Source: an uncultured Roseateles sp. (GTDB taxonomy: Bacteria; Pseudomonadota; Gammaproteobacteria; Burkholderiales; Burkholderiaceae). From it: a stretch of 64,000 bases of DNA. Positions 23,565 through 32,338 of the stretch are shown in pieces. A program made the translations under genes and the position numbers. The notes below the pieces were generated by a model, which was not told where the DNA came from, made no database searches, and saw nothing but the letters and a program-made list of their open reading frames with translations. The stretch covers positions 21,970-85,969 of the forward strand of contig CAMPJJ010000009.1 in the NCBI GenBank assembly GCA_946886855.1, given 5' to 3'. Each line of letters begins with the position of its first letter. The first letter of the stretch is position 1.

Positions 23565-26334
23565 AGACGCCGAAGCGGTGCTCGAGTTCGATCCAGCCCT
23601 GGCGGCCGTGCGGCGAGTAGTAGCCGACCGGGTAGTACGGCCAGGTGGCGCTGGGATCGCGGCGGATCTTGTCGAACAGGTTGTTGACGATCAGGCTCAC
23701 GCTGGTCCGCTTGCCGATCTGCCACGCGGTGCTCGCGTTGAAGTTCCAGTAGGGGCCCAGCGTGCCCTCCTGGTCTTCACGCGTGATGCGTCCGTTGCGC
23801 TGCGCCGAGAGCGCATGCGTCCAGTCGCCGGTCTGCCAGACCACGCTGGCATTGAGCCGGCTCGGCCAGTCGGTGAAGTCCGGGGTGCCCACGACGTTGC
23901 GGTTCTCGTCGCCGGCGAACTGCTGGTACTTGAAGCTCTTCACCCGCGTGTATTTCGCGTCGACCGTCCACTTGCCCCAGGCGGCCGTCCTCCACGAATA
24001 GCGCGTGCCGACGTCGACGCCCCAGGTCGATTCGTTCGCCGCGTTGATCGGGTTGACGCGGACCTCCGCGACCTCGCCCGGACGGACCAGGGCGTCGGCC
24101 GGGTTGCGGCGCACGCGGGCGATCGCGTCCACGCAGGTCGGCGACTGGATGTCCTTGACCCCGGTGCGGCAGTCCGATTCGTCGCGCAGCACGCCGTCGG
24201 CGCTGAGGTCGGTGACCAGGTCGCGGATCGCGATCTTCCACAGGTCCAGCGACACGTCGAAGGACGAGGCCGGCTGCCACACCGCGCCCACGCCCCAGGA
24301 GCGGCCGCGCTCCGACTTCAGGTCCGACGAGCCGGTGCGCACGAAGTTGAAGCCCGGCGAGACGTCCGCGAAGTCGCAGGTCGACAGCGGCTGGCCGGTC
24401 TGCTGGCAGCGGTAGTAGTCCGTCGACGACGAGTAGTAGCCCTTCGTCTGCTGCGCGAAGATGTAATTCATGTCCGGCGCGCGGAAGCTGGTGGCGTGCT
24501 GCGCGCGCAGCAGCAGCGTGGACAGCGGCCGGAACTCCAGGCCCGCGTTGTAGGTCGTGCTGCCGTCGCTGCGACCGGCGAACTCGTAGCGGTCGTGCCG
24601 CGCGGCCAGCGTCGCGGTGAGCTGCCTCGTGATCGGCGCGTTGAGCTCGCCACCCAGCGCCAGCCGCTCGCGTGTCCCGCGCACGGTCGCCGAGGCGCTC
24701 GTGTTGTAGAACACGCCCTGCCCCAGCCGCGGATCGGCTTCATTGCGGAAGCCTTGCGTGCCGGCTTCGGCCACGACGGCCGCCCGCACCGGTCCGCCCG
24801 GCAACTGGAACCACTCGCCGCTGGCGGACGCGCTCAACTGCTGGTTCCAGCTGGCGTTGCGCGTCCAGCTGCGGTCGGTGACGCTGTCGATCTCCTGCGG
24901 CGTCAGCGGCCGGAACAGGCGCGCCGGATCCGCCGAATAGATCCGCGTGCCGTCCGCCTCGGTGCCGAGCGTCTGTCCGAGCAGCAACTGCTCGATGCCT
25001 GCGGTCAGGCGCGGCGTGGTCGTGCGGTTCAGGTAGTAGGCGCTGTTGGCCGCGAGCTCGAAGGTCCAGGTGCCGGTGAGCTCGCCGCGCGCGCCGACGG
25101 CGACGTTGTGCGTCGAGTCCTGCCACTTGCGGTTGAAGTTGTCGACGCCACCCAGCTCCTCAGGCGCGAAGCGCCGCGTCCAGATCTCCAGCTGGCCAGT
25201 CGCGGCGTTGCGGAAGTAACCCTTGTTGGCGATGTCCGAAGTCCACGTCGGGCCGCGCGTGTTGTTCTCGGTCCTCGCCCAGCCGAACTGGCCCTCGGCG
25301 AACAGCTCGAGGCCGTGATCGAGCGCGAGCGTCAGCGAGCCCGCCGCCTGCGCGCTGCGGTTGCCGGTCTGGGTCGTCCAGTAGGTCGTCGACGCACGGC
25401 CGCTGCCGCAGTAGGTGCCGTTCTTCGCCGTGTAGGGCGAGACCGAGCCCTCGAACAGCGAGCCCGCGCCCGTGCAGCCGTCGGTCGGCGCGAGGTAGGC
25501 CCCGCCGCTGGCGTTGCGCCGGCCGATGACGACCGACGGTGCGGCGCCCTTCAAGGTCGTGTCGGCCATGAAGTCGCGCTGGCGGCTCCAGATCGGCTGG
25601 CGTCCGCTGAGCTCGACCCCCCACACGCCCTGCAGCGCGCCGGCATCGAGGCCGCCCGTGATCTGCGCGCGGGCGTTCTCGCCGCCGCCGCGCTGCGTGC
25701 CGCCGGCGTGCAGGTTCACGGTGACGCCCTCGACATGCTTCTTCAGCACGATGTTGACGACGCCCGCGATCGCGTCGGAGCCGTAGATCGACGACGCGCC
25801 GCCGCTGAGCACCTCGATGCGGTCGATCAGCGCCGAGGGGATGTTGGCGATGTTGACGAAGTTGACCGAACCTTCATAGGCGGTCGGGTAGTCGGCCACC
25901 CGCCGGCCGTTGACCAGCACCAGCGTGTGGTTGGGGCCGAGGCCGCGCAGGCTGATCGCGTTGGCCGCCGGCGTGAAGGTGTTGCCGAAGTCCTCGCCCT
26001 GGGTGAAGCCGGTGTTCTCGGTCAGGCTGCTCAGCGCGTCGGAGACATTCTTGTAGCCGAGGCGGTCGAGGTCCTCCGACTTGATCACCGTGATCGGACT
26101 CGGCCCTTCGCTGTTGACGCGGGAGATGCGCGAGCCGGTGACGACCACCGACGGCAGCGGTGCGTCCTTGGCCGCCGTCGCGTCCTGCGGCGCCGCGGCG
26201 GAGGGCGCGGGCGTGACGGACGGTGGGGCCTGTTGCGCGAAGGCGGCGGTGACGGGGAAGGCGGCGGCCAGGGCCGCGACCAGTGTGGCGGCCGGTCCGG
26301 TGTGGCGGGCCGCGTGCTCGACGAACTGCTTCAA
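23563..26334 (-). CDS. TonB-dependent outer-membrane receptor
   Basis: This is a 923-residue protein with signal peptide to about AAFAQQ, a Pro/Ala-rich linker, then the TonB box region SVVVTGSRISRV. The plug domain has SPITVIKSEDLDRLGY, SLRGLGPNHTLVLVNGRRV and DRIEVLSGGASSIYGSDAIAGVVNIVLKK. The large C-terminal region is the 22-strand barrel and ends in a terminal aromatic-type strand (GWIELEHRFGV). It imports a large or scarce substrate using TonB energy. Position between a sulfate-binding protein gene and a CysB-like regulator gene suggests a sulfur-containing substrate, but that is inference. A TTGCTTAG motif lies 81 bases upstream. Confidence 0.95.
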   Translation of the reverse strand: MKQFVEHAARHTGPAATLVAALAAAFPVTAAFAQQAPPSVTPAPSAAAPQDATAAKDAPLPSVVVTGSRISRVNSEGPSPITVIKSEDLDRLGYKNVSDALSSLTENTGFTQGEDFGNTFTPAANAISLRGLGPNHTLVLVNGRRVADYPTAYEGSVNFVNIANIPSALIDRIEVLSGGASSIYGSDAIAGVVNIVLKKHVEGVTVNLHAGGTQRGGGENARAQITGGLDAGALQGVWGVELSGRQPIWSRQRDFMADTTLKGAAPSVVIGRRNASGGAYLAPTDGCTGAGSLFEGSVSPYTAKNGTYCGSGRASTTYWTTQTGNRSAQAAGSLTLALDHGLELFAEGQFGWARTENNTRGPTWTSDIANKGYFRNAATGQLEIWTRRFAPEELGGVDNFNRKWQDSTHNVAVGARGELTGTWTFELAANSAYYLNRTTTPRLTAGIEQLLLGQTLGTEADGTRIYSADPARLFRPLTPQEIDSVTDRSWTRNASWNQQLSASASGEWFQLPGGPVRAAVVAEAGTQGFRNEADPRLGQGVFYNTSASATVRGTRERLALGGELNAPITRQLTATLAARHDRYEFAGRSDGSTTYNAGLEFRPLSTLLLRAQHATSFRAPDMNYIFAQQTKGYYSSSTDYYRCQQTGQPLSTCDFADVSPGFNFVRTGSSDLKSERGRSWGVGAVWQPASSFDVSLDLWKIAIRDLVTDLSADGVLRDESDCRTGVKDIQSPTCVDAIARVRRNPADALVRPGEVAEVRVNPINAANESTWGVDVGTRYSWRTAAWGKWTVDAKYTRVKSFKYQQFAGDENRNVVGTPDFTDWPSRLNASVVWQTGDWTHALSAQRNGRITREDQEGTLGPYWNFNASTAWQIGKRTSVSLIVNNLFDKIRRDPSATWPYYPVGYYSPHGRQGWIELEHRFGV

Positions 26335-26414
26335 GAGACTTCCTTGTGGGAGTGAACCGGTGAGCCCGTCACTCTAGGAAGCGTCCTCGCCGCGATGAAC
26401 CAATGCTTTCTGCG

Positions 26415-26422
26415 TTGCTTAG
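26415..26422 (-). promoter_or_regulatory. ATAAGCAA-like motif upstream of the TonB receptor gene
   Basis: The plus strand reads TTGCTTAG, so on the receptor's coding strand it is CTAAGCAA, one mismatch from ATAAGCAA. It lies 81 bases upstream of the receptor start. Related copies precede the CysB-like gene, the TIGR02285-type gene and the second sulfate-binding protein gene. Confidence 0.35.
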
Positions 26423-26486
26423 CTGTGCACCCGGTCTATGCACATGAGGAATTTCTTTCGGCACCCCTCGCGGGGAGGGGGCCCGC

Positions 26487-27434
26487 TCAATCCGAGCCGT
26501 TCGGCGCGATGCGCGCCTGCTCCACCAGCTCGCGCGACAGCGGCGGCGCGAAGGTCTCAATGAAGGCGTAGACGTAATCGCGCAGGTAGGCGTCGCGGCG
26601 CACCGCGAGCCGCGTCAGGTTGTCCGCGAACAGGTGTCTTGCATCGATCGATCGCAGGTGCCGATCGCGTTCCTCGTCGTAGGCGATCGCGGCGACGATG
26701 CCGACGCCCAGTCCCAGCTCCACGTAGGTCTTGATCACGTCCGCGTCCATCGCGACCAGCACGACGTTGAGGTCCAGCCCCGCCGCCGCGAAGGCGTCAT
26801 CGATGTGCGAGCGGCCGGTGTAGCCGGTTTCATACGTGATGACCGGGAACTCGGCCAGGCGCTCCAGCGTCAGCGGTGTGCCGGCGTTGGCCTCCGCCTC
26901 CAGCGGATGGCCGGGGGGCACCAGCACCGTGTGGGTCCAGCGGTAGCAGGGCAGCGTCAGCAGCTGCGGATGCAGCGCGAGCGCCTCGGTGGCGATGCCG
27001 ATGTCCGCCTCGCCGTCGATCAGCAGGCGTGCCACCTGTTGGGGAGACCCCTGCGTGAATTGCAGGCTGACCTCGGGATGCGATTCGCGGAAGTCGCGCA
27101 CCGCCGGCGGCAGCGCATACCGCGCCTGGCTGTGGGTCGCGGCGATGCGCAGGTGGCCGCTGTCGGCGCGGGCGAAGTCCTCGCCGGCGCGGCGCAGGTT
27201 CTCGGCCTCGCGCAGCAGGCGCTCGACGATGGGCATCACGTTGCGGCCCGGCTCGGTGAGCCCGGTGAGCCGCTTGCCCGCCCGGATGAAAATATCGATG
27301 CCGAGCTCGTCCTCCAGCTCCCGGATCTGGCGGCTCACGCCGGGCTGCGACGTGTGCAGCGCCTGCGCGACCTCGGTCAGGTTGAAGTTGCGACGCTGGG
27401 CCTCGCGGACGGATCGGAGTTGTTGGAAGTTCAT
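26487..27434 (-). CDS. CysB-family LysR regulator (paralog 1)
   Basis: This is a 315-residue protein. I chose ATG 27434 because MNFQQLRSVREAQRRNFNLTE is the CysB-family N-terminus; codons upstream are noncoding in character. The winged helix-turn-helix is at about 1-60 (ALHTSQPGVSRQIRELEDELG). The inducer domain has family signatures ATHSQARYALP, GSPQQVARLLIDGEADIGIATEAL, TYETGYTGRSHIDDAF and DADVIKTYVELGLGVGIVA. CysB binds N-acetylserine or sulfate-type ligands and controls sulfur uptake; the Cbl/SsuR branch does this for sulfonates. It is divergent from the TIGR02285-type gene, with shared operator-like sequences between them. It is about half identical to the second CysB at 28483. Confidence 0.93.
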   Translation of the reverse strand: MNFQQLRSVREAQRRNFNLTEVAQALHTSQPGVSRQIRELEDELGIDIFIRAGKRLTGLTEPGRNVMPIVERLLREAENLRRAGEDFARADSGHLRIAATHSQARYALPPAVRDFRESHPEVSLQFTQGSPQQVARLLIDGEADIGIATEALALHPQLLTLPCYRWTHTVLVPPGHPLEAEANAGTPLTLERLAEFPVITYETGYTGRSHIDDAFAAAGLDLNVVLVAMDADVIKTYVELGLGVGIVAAIAYDEERDRHLRSIDARHLFADNLTRLAVRRDAYLRDYVYAFIETFAPPLSRELVEQARIAPNGSD

Positions 27435-27446
27435 CAGGAAAGCCGC

Positions 27447-27512
27447 TTGCTTATGCGGATTGATTATTCGAATCCGCGACCCCGGTGTCCTCCAACAAAT
27501 ATCGATAAGCAA
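27447..27512. promoter_or_regulatory. Divergent operator region between CysB-like and TIGR02285-type genes
   Basis: TTGCTTAT at 27447-27454 and its inverted copy ATAAGCAA at 27505-27512 flank a 7-bp inverted repeat, GCGGATT (27455-27461) and AATCCGC (27471-27477), with 9 bases between. LysR regulators bind such dyads and often repress their own gene while activating the divergent one. The first copy is only 12 bases from the regulator start, fitting autorepression. Confidence 0.5.
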
Positions 27513-27540
27513 TCCCGCGCCGGATGCATGTGCATAGAAG

Positions 27541-28473
27541 ATGAATCGCCAATCCCTGCTGCCCTCGTTCCTCGCGTGCTTCGCCCTGGGCGCCCTGTGC
27601 ATGCCCGCCAAGACCTGGGCGCTCGACAGGATCATCTGGCTGATGCCCGAGCTCGACACGGTGGCGCCGCCCTCGCCCGGCGCGGCTTCGGTGCCCGTGC
27701 GGCGCGGCCTGGCGCAGCCGCTGTCGGACTATCTGACCGCAAATTGGGGGACGCCCGCGAAGCACGAGGTGCTGATCGCCAACGTCAAGCGCAGCTGGCG
27801 GATGATCGAGGACGGCGAGCCCGCCTGCCACCTCGGCGTGCTGCGGACGCCGGAGCGCGAGGCCGTCGCCTACTTCTTCGATACCCACCTGATCCCGCCG
27901 CATCAGCTGATGGTGCGGCGCAGCGCGCTGCAGAAAGTGCCGCGCCTGCCGGACGGCGATGCCGACCTGGAGAGGATCTGGTCTGAGAAGCAACTGCGCG
28001 GCGCGATCGTCGCGGGTCGCAGCTACGGTCGCGCGCTCGACGCGCTGCTGGCCCGACGGCCGGCCGGCGTGATCGACGAATACACGACCTCGGACTTCGG
28101 CGGCAACCTGCTGTCGATGATCGCCGTCGGCCGCGCCGACTACACGATCGAATTCGATTTCGTGCTCGCCAACCTGCAGGAACTGCGCGCGGCCAGCGCG
28201 AGCGCCACCGGCAAGGCGTCGACCGCCGATCTCGTCACCGTGCCGATCGAGGGTTTCAGCAGTCCGGTGATCTCCGGCATCGCCTGTCCGCGCAACGCCT
28301 GGGGCAAACGCACCATCGAGCAGGTGGAGCGCGTGCTCTCGACGCCGCAGGCGCGGCAGTTCATGCGCGACGAATTCATCTCCCACCTGAGTCCCGAGGC
28401 TCAGGCGCGCTACGGCTCGCGGATCGACGCGTTCTACTTCTACGCGAAGCCGGCGCTCAACCCGCCGAAGTGA
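27541..28473 (+). CDS. Secreted solute-binding-like protein, TIGR02285 type (paralog 2)
   Basis: This is a 310-residue protein with signal peptide to about KTWALDR. Shared landmarks with the protein at 21233-22189 are KRSWRMIEDGEPAC, RTPEREAVAYFFDT, GRSYGRALDALLARRP and GRADYTIEFD, all at matching intervals. It belongs to the TIGR02285 type, which resembles periplasmic amino-acid-binding proteins but has no assigned function. It is divergently transcribed from a CysB-family regulator gene and converges on cysB, so sulfur control is likely (inference). No permease genes adjoin it. The ATG lies 28 bases after an ATAAGCAA copy, with no strong ribosome-binding site. Confidence 0.87.
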   Translation: MNRQSLLPSFLACFALGALCMPAKTWALDRIIWLMPELDTVAPPSPGAASVPVRRGLAQPLSDYLTANWGTPAKHEVLIANVKRSWRMIEDGEPACHLGVLRTPEREAVAYFFDTHLIPPHQLMVRRSALQKVPRLPDGDADLERIWSEKQLRGAIVAGRSYGRALDALLARRPAGVIDEYTTSDFGGNLLSMIAVGRADYTIEFDFVLANLQELRAASASATGKASTADLVTVPIEGFSSPVISGIACPRNAWGKRTIEQVERVLSTPQARQFMRDEFISHLSPEAQARYGSRIDAFYFYAKPALNPPK

Positions 28474-28482
28474 CGGAGCCCC

Positions 28483-29406
28483 TCACGCGTCCGGATCCAT
28501 CGCCTCGCGCACCGCTTCCTCGGTCAGCTCGGCCACGCATTCCTGCAGGAAGCGGTAGGCGAAGCCGCGCAGGTAGTGGCCGCGCTTGAGCGCGATGCGC
28601 GTCGTGTTCGGCGGGAACAGGTGCGCCGCGTCGATCAGCTGCAGGCCCGCATCACGCGCGGGCTCGAAGGCCATCGCCGCGATGACGCCGACCCCCAGCC
28701 CGATCTGCACGTAGGTCTTGATGACGTCCGCGTCCAGCGCCGACATCACCAGGTCCGGCGCCAGGCCCGCCGCGGCGAAGCTCGCATCGATGCGCGCGCG
28801 GCCGGTGTAGCCCTCGTGGTACGTGATCAGCGGCTGCTCGGCGAGCGCCTCCAGCGTCAACGGCTGGCGGGTCAGCGCATGGCCTTCCGGCACGACGACC
28901 GCGTGGCGCCATTCGTAGAACGGGAAGGTGACGAAGGCGTCGTCCTTGCCCAGCGCCTCGGTGGCGATGCCGATGTCGGCCTCGCCGGACTGCAGCAGCG
29001 AGACGATCTCCGACGGGCTGCCCTGGTGCAGCACCAGGTGCACGCGCGGATACGCGGCCTTGAAGCGCGCGACCACCTGCGGCAGCGCGTATCGCGCCTG
29101 CGTGTGCGTCGTCGCGATCGTCAGCTGCCCCTGGTCGGCACTGCTGAACTGCTGCGCCAGGCGCTTGATGTTGCGCACGTCCTGCAGCATGCGGTCGACG
29201 ACGACCGCCAGCTCCTTGCCCGGTTCGGTGAGCCCGAGCAGGCGTTTGCCGCGGCGCTGGAAGAGCTCGACGCCGAGCTCGTCCTCAAGGTCCTTGATGT
29301 GCTTGCTCACCCCCGACTGCGAGGTGAACAGCGCGGCCGCCACCTCGGTCAGGTTGAAGTTCTGCTGCACCGCCTCGCGGACGATGCGCAATTGTTGAAG
29401 GTTCAT
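28483..29406 (-). CDS. cysB: CysB-type LysR regulator (paralog 2), end of the sulfate operon
   Basis: This is a 307-residue CysB-family protein starting at MNLQQLRIVREAVQQNFNLTE. HTH: ALFTSQSGVSKHIKDLEDELG. Ligand-domain landmarks: ATTHTQARYALPQVV, QGSPSEIVSLLQSGEADIGIATEAL, TYHEGYTGRARIDASF and DADVIKTYVQIGLGVGVIA. It lies 43 bases after cysA on the same strand, and the order sbp-cysT-cysW-cysA-cysB is the usual betaproteobacterial arrangement. It should activate sulfate assimilation genes with N-acetylserine as inducer (family knowledge). Paralog 1 lies 1.0 kb away, so duties may be split between sulfate and organosulfur control. Confidence 0.95.
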   Translation of the reverse strand: MNLQQLRIVREAVQQNFNLTEVAAALFTSQSGVSKHIKDLEDELGVELFQRRGKRLLGLTEPGKELAVVVDRMLQDVRNIKRLAQQFSSADQGQLTIATTHTQARYALPQVVARFKAAYPRVHLVLHQGSPSEIVSLLQSGEADIGIATEALGKDDAFVTFPFYEWRHAVVVPEGHALTRQPLTLEALAEQPLITYHEGYTGRARIDASFAAAGLAPDLVMSALDADVIKTYVQIGLGVGVIAAMAFEPARDAGLQLIDAAHLFPPNTTRIALKRGHYLRGFAYRFLQECVAELTEEAVREAMDPDA

Positions 29407-29449
29407 GGGTGCGGGACCGCTCGCTCTTCGGCTCGTCGATCGATGGCGA

Positions 29450-30523
29450 TCAGGCGGCCTGGTCGATGCCGAAGAGGCTCAGGCGGGAGGCTTGCAGACG
29501 CACCTGCTGGCCGGCGGCCAGTTGCAGCGCCTCCGCCTGCTCGCGGCTGAGTTCCGCTTCCAGATGCTCGCCCTGCGCGCCGCGCAGCTCGACGCGCGCC
29601 GCGGCGCCGAAGGCCAGCACGCGTTCGACCGTCGCCGGCAGACCCGGCGCGTCCTGCGACGGGATGATCACCAGCTCGTGCGGACGCGCGTACGCCTGCA
29701 CGAGACCGTGCTGAGCGCCTTCGATCGACGCGGCAGCACCTTGCGCCAGCGTCTGGTCGCCGACCCGCACGATGCCGCTGTCCACGCGGCCTTCGAAGCG
29801 GTTGACCGCGCCGAGGAAGCCGTAGACGAAGGGCGTCGCCGGACGCTGGTAGACCTCGACCGGCGAGCCGACCTGCTCGACCCGGCCGTGATCCATCAGC
29901 ACGACGCGGTCGGCGACTTCCAGCGCCTCTTCCTGGTCATGCGTGACGAAGATGCTGGTGATGTGCAGCTCGTCGTGCAGCCGGCGCAGCCAGCGGCGCA
30001 GTTCCTTGCGCACCTTCGCGTCGAGCGCGCCGAAGGGCTCGTCCAGCAGCAGCACGCGCGGCTCGACGGCCAGCGCGCGGGCCAGCGCGATGCGCTGGCG
30101 CTGACCGCCGGACAGCTGCGGCGGATAACGGTCGGCCAGCCAGTCCAGCTGCACCAGCTGCAGCAGCTCATGCACCTTGCGCCTGATCTCCGCTTCCGGC
30201 GGACGCTGCTTGCGCGGCTTCACCCGCAGCCCGAAGGCCACGTTGTCGAAGACCGTCATGTGGCGGAACAGCGCGTAATGCTGGAAGACGAAACCGACCT
30301 CGCGCTCGCGCACATGCGTGTCCGACGCGTCGGCGCCGTCCAGCAGCACCTGGCCGCGATCGGCCGTCTCCAGCCCGGCGATGATGCGCAGCAGCGTGGT
30401 CTTGCCGCAGCCCGACGGGCCCAGCAGCGCGGTCAGCTCGCCGGTGGGGAAGTCCAGGCTGACGTCGCCCAGCGCGGTGAAGCTGCCGAAGGACTTGTGG
30501 ATGTTGCGGACCTGGATGCTCAT
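29450..30523 (-). CDS. cysA: Sulfate/thiosulfate ABC transporter ATP-binding protein
   Basis: This 357-residue protein starts at ATG 30523, overlapping the cysW stop by 4 bases. Walker A is GPSGCGKTT, the Q-loop lies in [17 protein letters not shown], the signature is [15 protein letters not shown] and Walker B is [12 protein letters not shown] with the H-loop THDQEEA. Residues beyond about 240 form the TOBE-type regulatory domain of CysA/MalK-class ATPases. It powers sulfate uptake with CysT and CysW. The length fits CysA. Confidence 0.96.
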   Translation of the reverse strand: MSIQVRNIHKSFGSFTALGDVSLDFPTGELTALLGPSGCGKTTLLRIIAGLETADRGQVLLDGADASDTHVREREVGFVFQHYALFRHMTVFDNVAFGLRVKPRKQRPPEAEIRRKVHELLQLVQLDWLADRYPPQLSGGQRQRIALARALAVEPRVLLLDEPFGALDAKVRKELRRWLRRLHDELHITSIFVTHDQEEALEVADRVVLMDHGRVEQVGSPVEVYQRPATPFVYGFLGAVNRFEGRVDSGIVRVGDQTLAQGAAASIEGAQHGLVQAYARPHELVIIPSQDAPGLPATVERVLAFGAAARVELRGAQGEHLEAELSREQAEALQLAAGQQVRLQASRLSLFGIDQAA

Positions 30524-31410
30524 GCTTCTTCCTTCACGACGCTGCGCGTGGCTTGCCATTCCACGAGCTGCTTGAGCCCGAGGGTGACCAGCGCCAGCAG
30601 GGCCAGCAGCGATGCGACCGCGAATGCCGCGGCGAACTGATATTCGTTGTAGAGGATCTCGACCTGCAGCGGCAGCGTGTTGGTCTGGCCGCGGATGTGG
30701 CCCGAGACCACCGACACCGCGCCGAATTCGCCGAAGGCGCGCGCGTTGCACAGGATCACGCCGTAGAGCAGGCCCCACTTGATGTTGGGCAGCGTCACAT
30801 GCCAGAAGGTGCGGAAGCCGCTGGCGCCGAGCACCGTGGCCGCCTCTTCCTCGTCACGGCCCTGCGCCTGCATCAGCGGGATCAGCTCGCGCGCGACGAA
30901 GGGGAAGGTCACGAACACGGTGGCCAGCACGATGCCGGGCACGGCGAAGATGATCTTGACGTCGTGCGCCTGCAGCCACGGACCGAACCAGCCCTGCGCG
31001 CCGAAGATCAGCACGTAGATCAGGCCCGCGACCACCGGCGACACCGAGAACGGCAGGTCGATCAGCGTGATCAGCAGCTGCTTGCCGCGGAAGTCGTGCT
31101 TGGTGATGGCCCAGGCGGCGCAGACACCGAAGACGATGTTCAGCGGCACCGAGATCACCGCCGCCAGCAGCGTCAGCTTGATGGCGGAGACGGCGTCGGG
31201 CTCGATCAGCGAGGCGAGGTAGGTGTCCCAGCCCTTGCGCAGCGCCTCGGTGAAGACGGCGGCCAGCGGCAGCAGCAGGAACAGCGCGAAGAAGGCCAGG
31301 CCCAGCGTCAGCAGCGTGTAGCGCACCCAGCGCTTCTCTGCCGTGGCGGGGTTCCCCTGGTAGTGGCCGGCGGCGCGGGCGCGGCCGAGTGATGCGGCGG
31401 ATCCGGCCAT
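30520..31410 (-). CDS. cysW: Sulfate ABC transporter permease
   Basis: This is a 296-residue inner-membrane permease with about six membrane segments. Landmarks are [40 protein letters not shown] and the cytoplasmic EAA loop in [23 protein letters not shown]. The [21 protein letters not shown] segment near the C-terminus is characteristic of CysW. It pairs with CysT. The stop overlaps cysA, and the start lies 1 base after the cysT stop region, so the operon is tightly packed. Confidence 0.96.
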   Translation of the reverse strand: MAGSAASLGRARAAGHYQGNPATAEKRWVRYTLLTLGLAFFALFLLLPLAAVFTEALRKGWDTYLASLIEPDAVSAIKLTLLAAVISVPLNIVFGVCAAWAITKHDFRGKQLLITLIDLPFSVSPVVAGLIYVLIFGAQGWFGPWLQAHDVKIIFAVPGIVLATVFVTFPFVARELIPLMQAQGRDEEEAATVLGASGFRTFWHVTLPNIKWGLLYGVILCNARAFGEFGAVSVVSGHIRGQTNTLPLQVEILYNEYQFAAAFAVASLLALLALVTLGLKQLVEWQATRSVVKEEA

Positions 31411-31411
31411 G

Positions 31412-32293
31412 TCAGCGCTTCCCGTCCAGACCGTTGCGACGCAGGCTCCAGGCCTGCAGTCCGTTGATGCCCAGCAGCAGCAGGAACGAGAACACCAGCA
31501 TCACGACCGCGATCGCGGTGGCGCCGACGTAGTCGTACTGCTCGAGCTTCGTGATGATCATCAGCGGCGTGATCTCGCTGACCATCGGCATGTTGCCGGC
31601 GATGAAGATCACCGAGCCGTATTCGCCGACGGCGCGCGCGAAGGCCAGCGCGAAGCCGGTCAGCAGCGCCGGTGTCAGCATCGGCAGCACCACCAGGCGG
31701 AAGGCCTGCCAGCGATGCGCGCCCAGCGAGGCGGCGGCTTCCTCGAGCTCCGTGTCCAGGTCCTCGAGCACCGGCTGCACCGTGCGCACGACGAAGGGCA
31801 GGCCGATGAAGATCAGCGCGATCAGCACCCCCAGCGGCGTGAAGGCGACCTTGATGCCCAGCGGTTCCAGCCACCGGCCCATCCAGCCGTTGGGCGCATA
31901 GAGCGCCGTCAGCGCGATGCCGGCGACCGCGGTGGGCAGCGCGAAGGGCAGGTCGATCAGCGCGTCCACCAGCTTCTTGCCCCAGAAGTCGTAGCGCACC
32001 AGCGACCAGGCGAGGATGAAACCGAAGATCACGTTGATGAACGCGCCCAGCAGCGCCGCGCCGAAGCTCAGGCGGTACGAGGCCAGCACGCGCGGCGACG
32101 TGGCCGCGGCCCAGAAGGCCTCGACGCCGTGGCCGGCGGACTTCAGGAAGACCGCGCACAGCGGGATCAGCACCAGCAGCGAGAGATAGAAGAGCGTGAA
32201 GCCCAGCGTCGGCGCGAAGCCGGGCAGCACGCGGCGTCGCTTGCGGGCCGGCGCGGCGGCGGCCTGCGTCGCGGGGAGCACGGCGGTGTTCAT
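31412..32293 (-). CDS. cysT: Sulfate ABC transporter permease
   Basis: This is a 293-residue permease (also called CysU). A basic N-terminus ([11 protein letters not shown]) precedes about six membrane segments. Family landmarks are [19 protein letters not shown], the EAA loop [20 protein letters not shown] and [19 protein letters not shown]. It forms the membrane channel with CysW. It lies 45 bases after the sulfate-binding protein gene and immediately before cysW on the same strand. Confidence 0.96.
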   Translation of the reverse strand: MNTAVLPATQAAAAPARKRRRVLPGFAPTLGFTLFYLSLLVLIPLCAVFLKSAGHGVEAFWAAATSPRVLASYRLSFGAALLGAFINVIFGFILAWSLVRYDFWGKKLVDALIDLPFALPTAVAGIALTALYAPNGWMGRWLEPLGIKVAFTPLGVLIALIFIGLPFVVRTVQPVLEDLDTELEEAAASLGAHRWQAFRLVVLPMLTPALLTGFALAFARAVGEYGSVIFIAGNMPMVSEITPLMIITKLEQYDYVGATAIAVVMLVFSFLLLLGINGLQAWSLRRNGLDGKR

Positions 32294-32338
32294 CGTCGGG
32301 TCGGATCGGGTCGGGAGATCGGGATCGGGCGCAGAGGA

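Noticed and set aside
23362..26355. A 997-codon plus-strand frame opposite the TonB receptor gene
   Set aside because: The receptor on the minus strand has signal peptide, plug and barrel; the plus frame is Arg/Val/Gly-rich with no motif.
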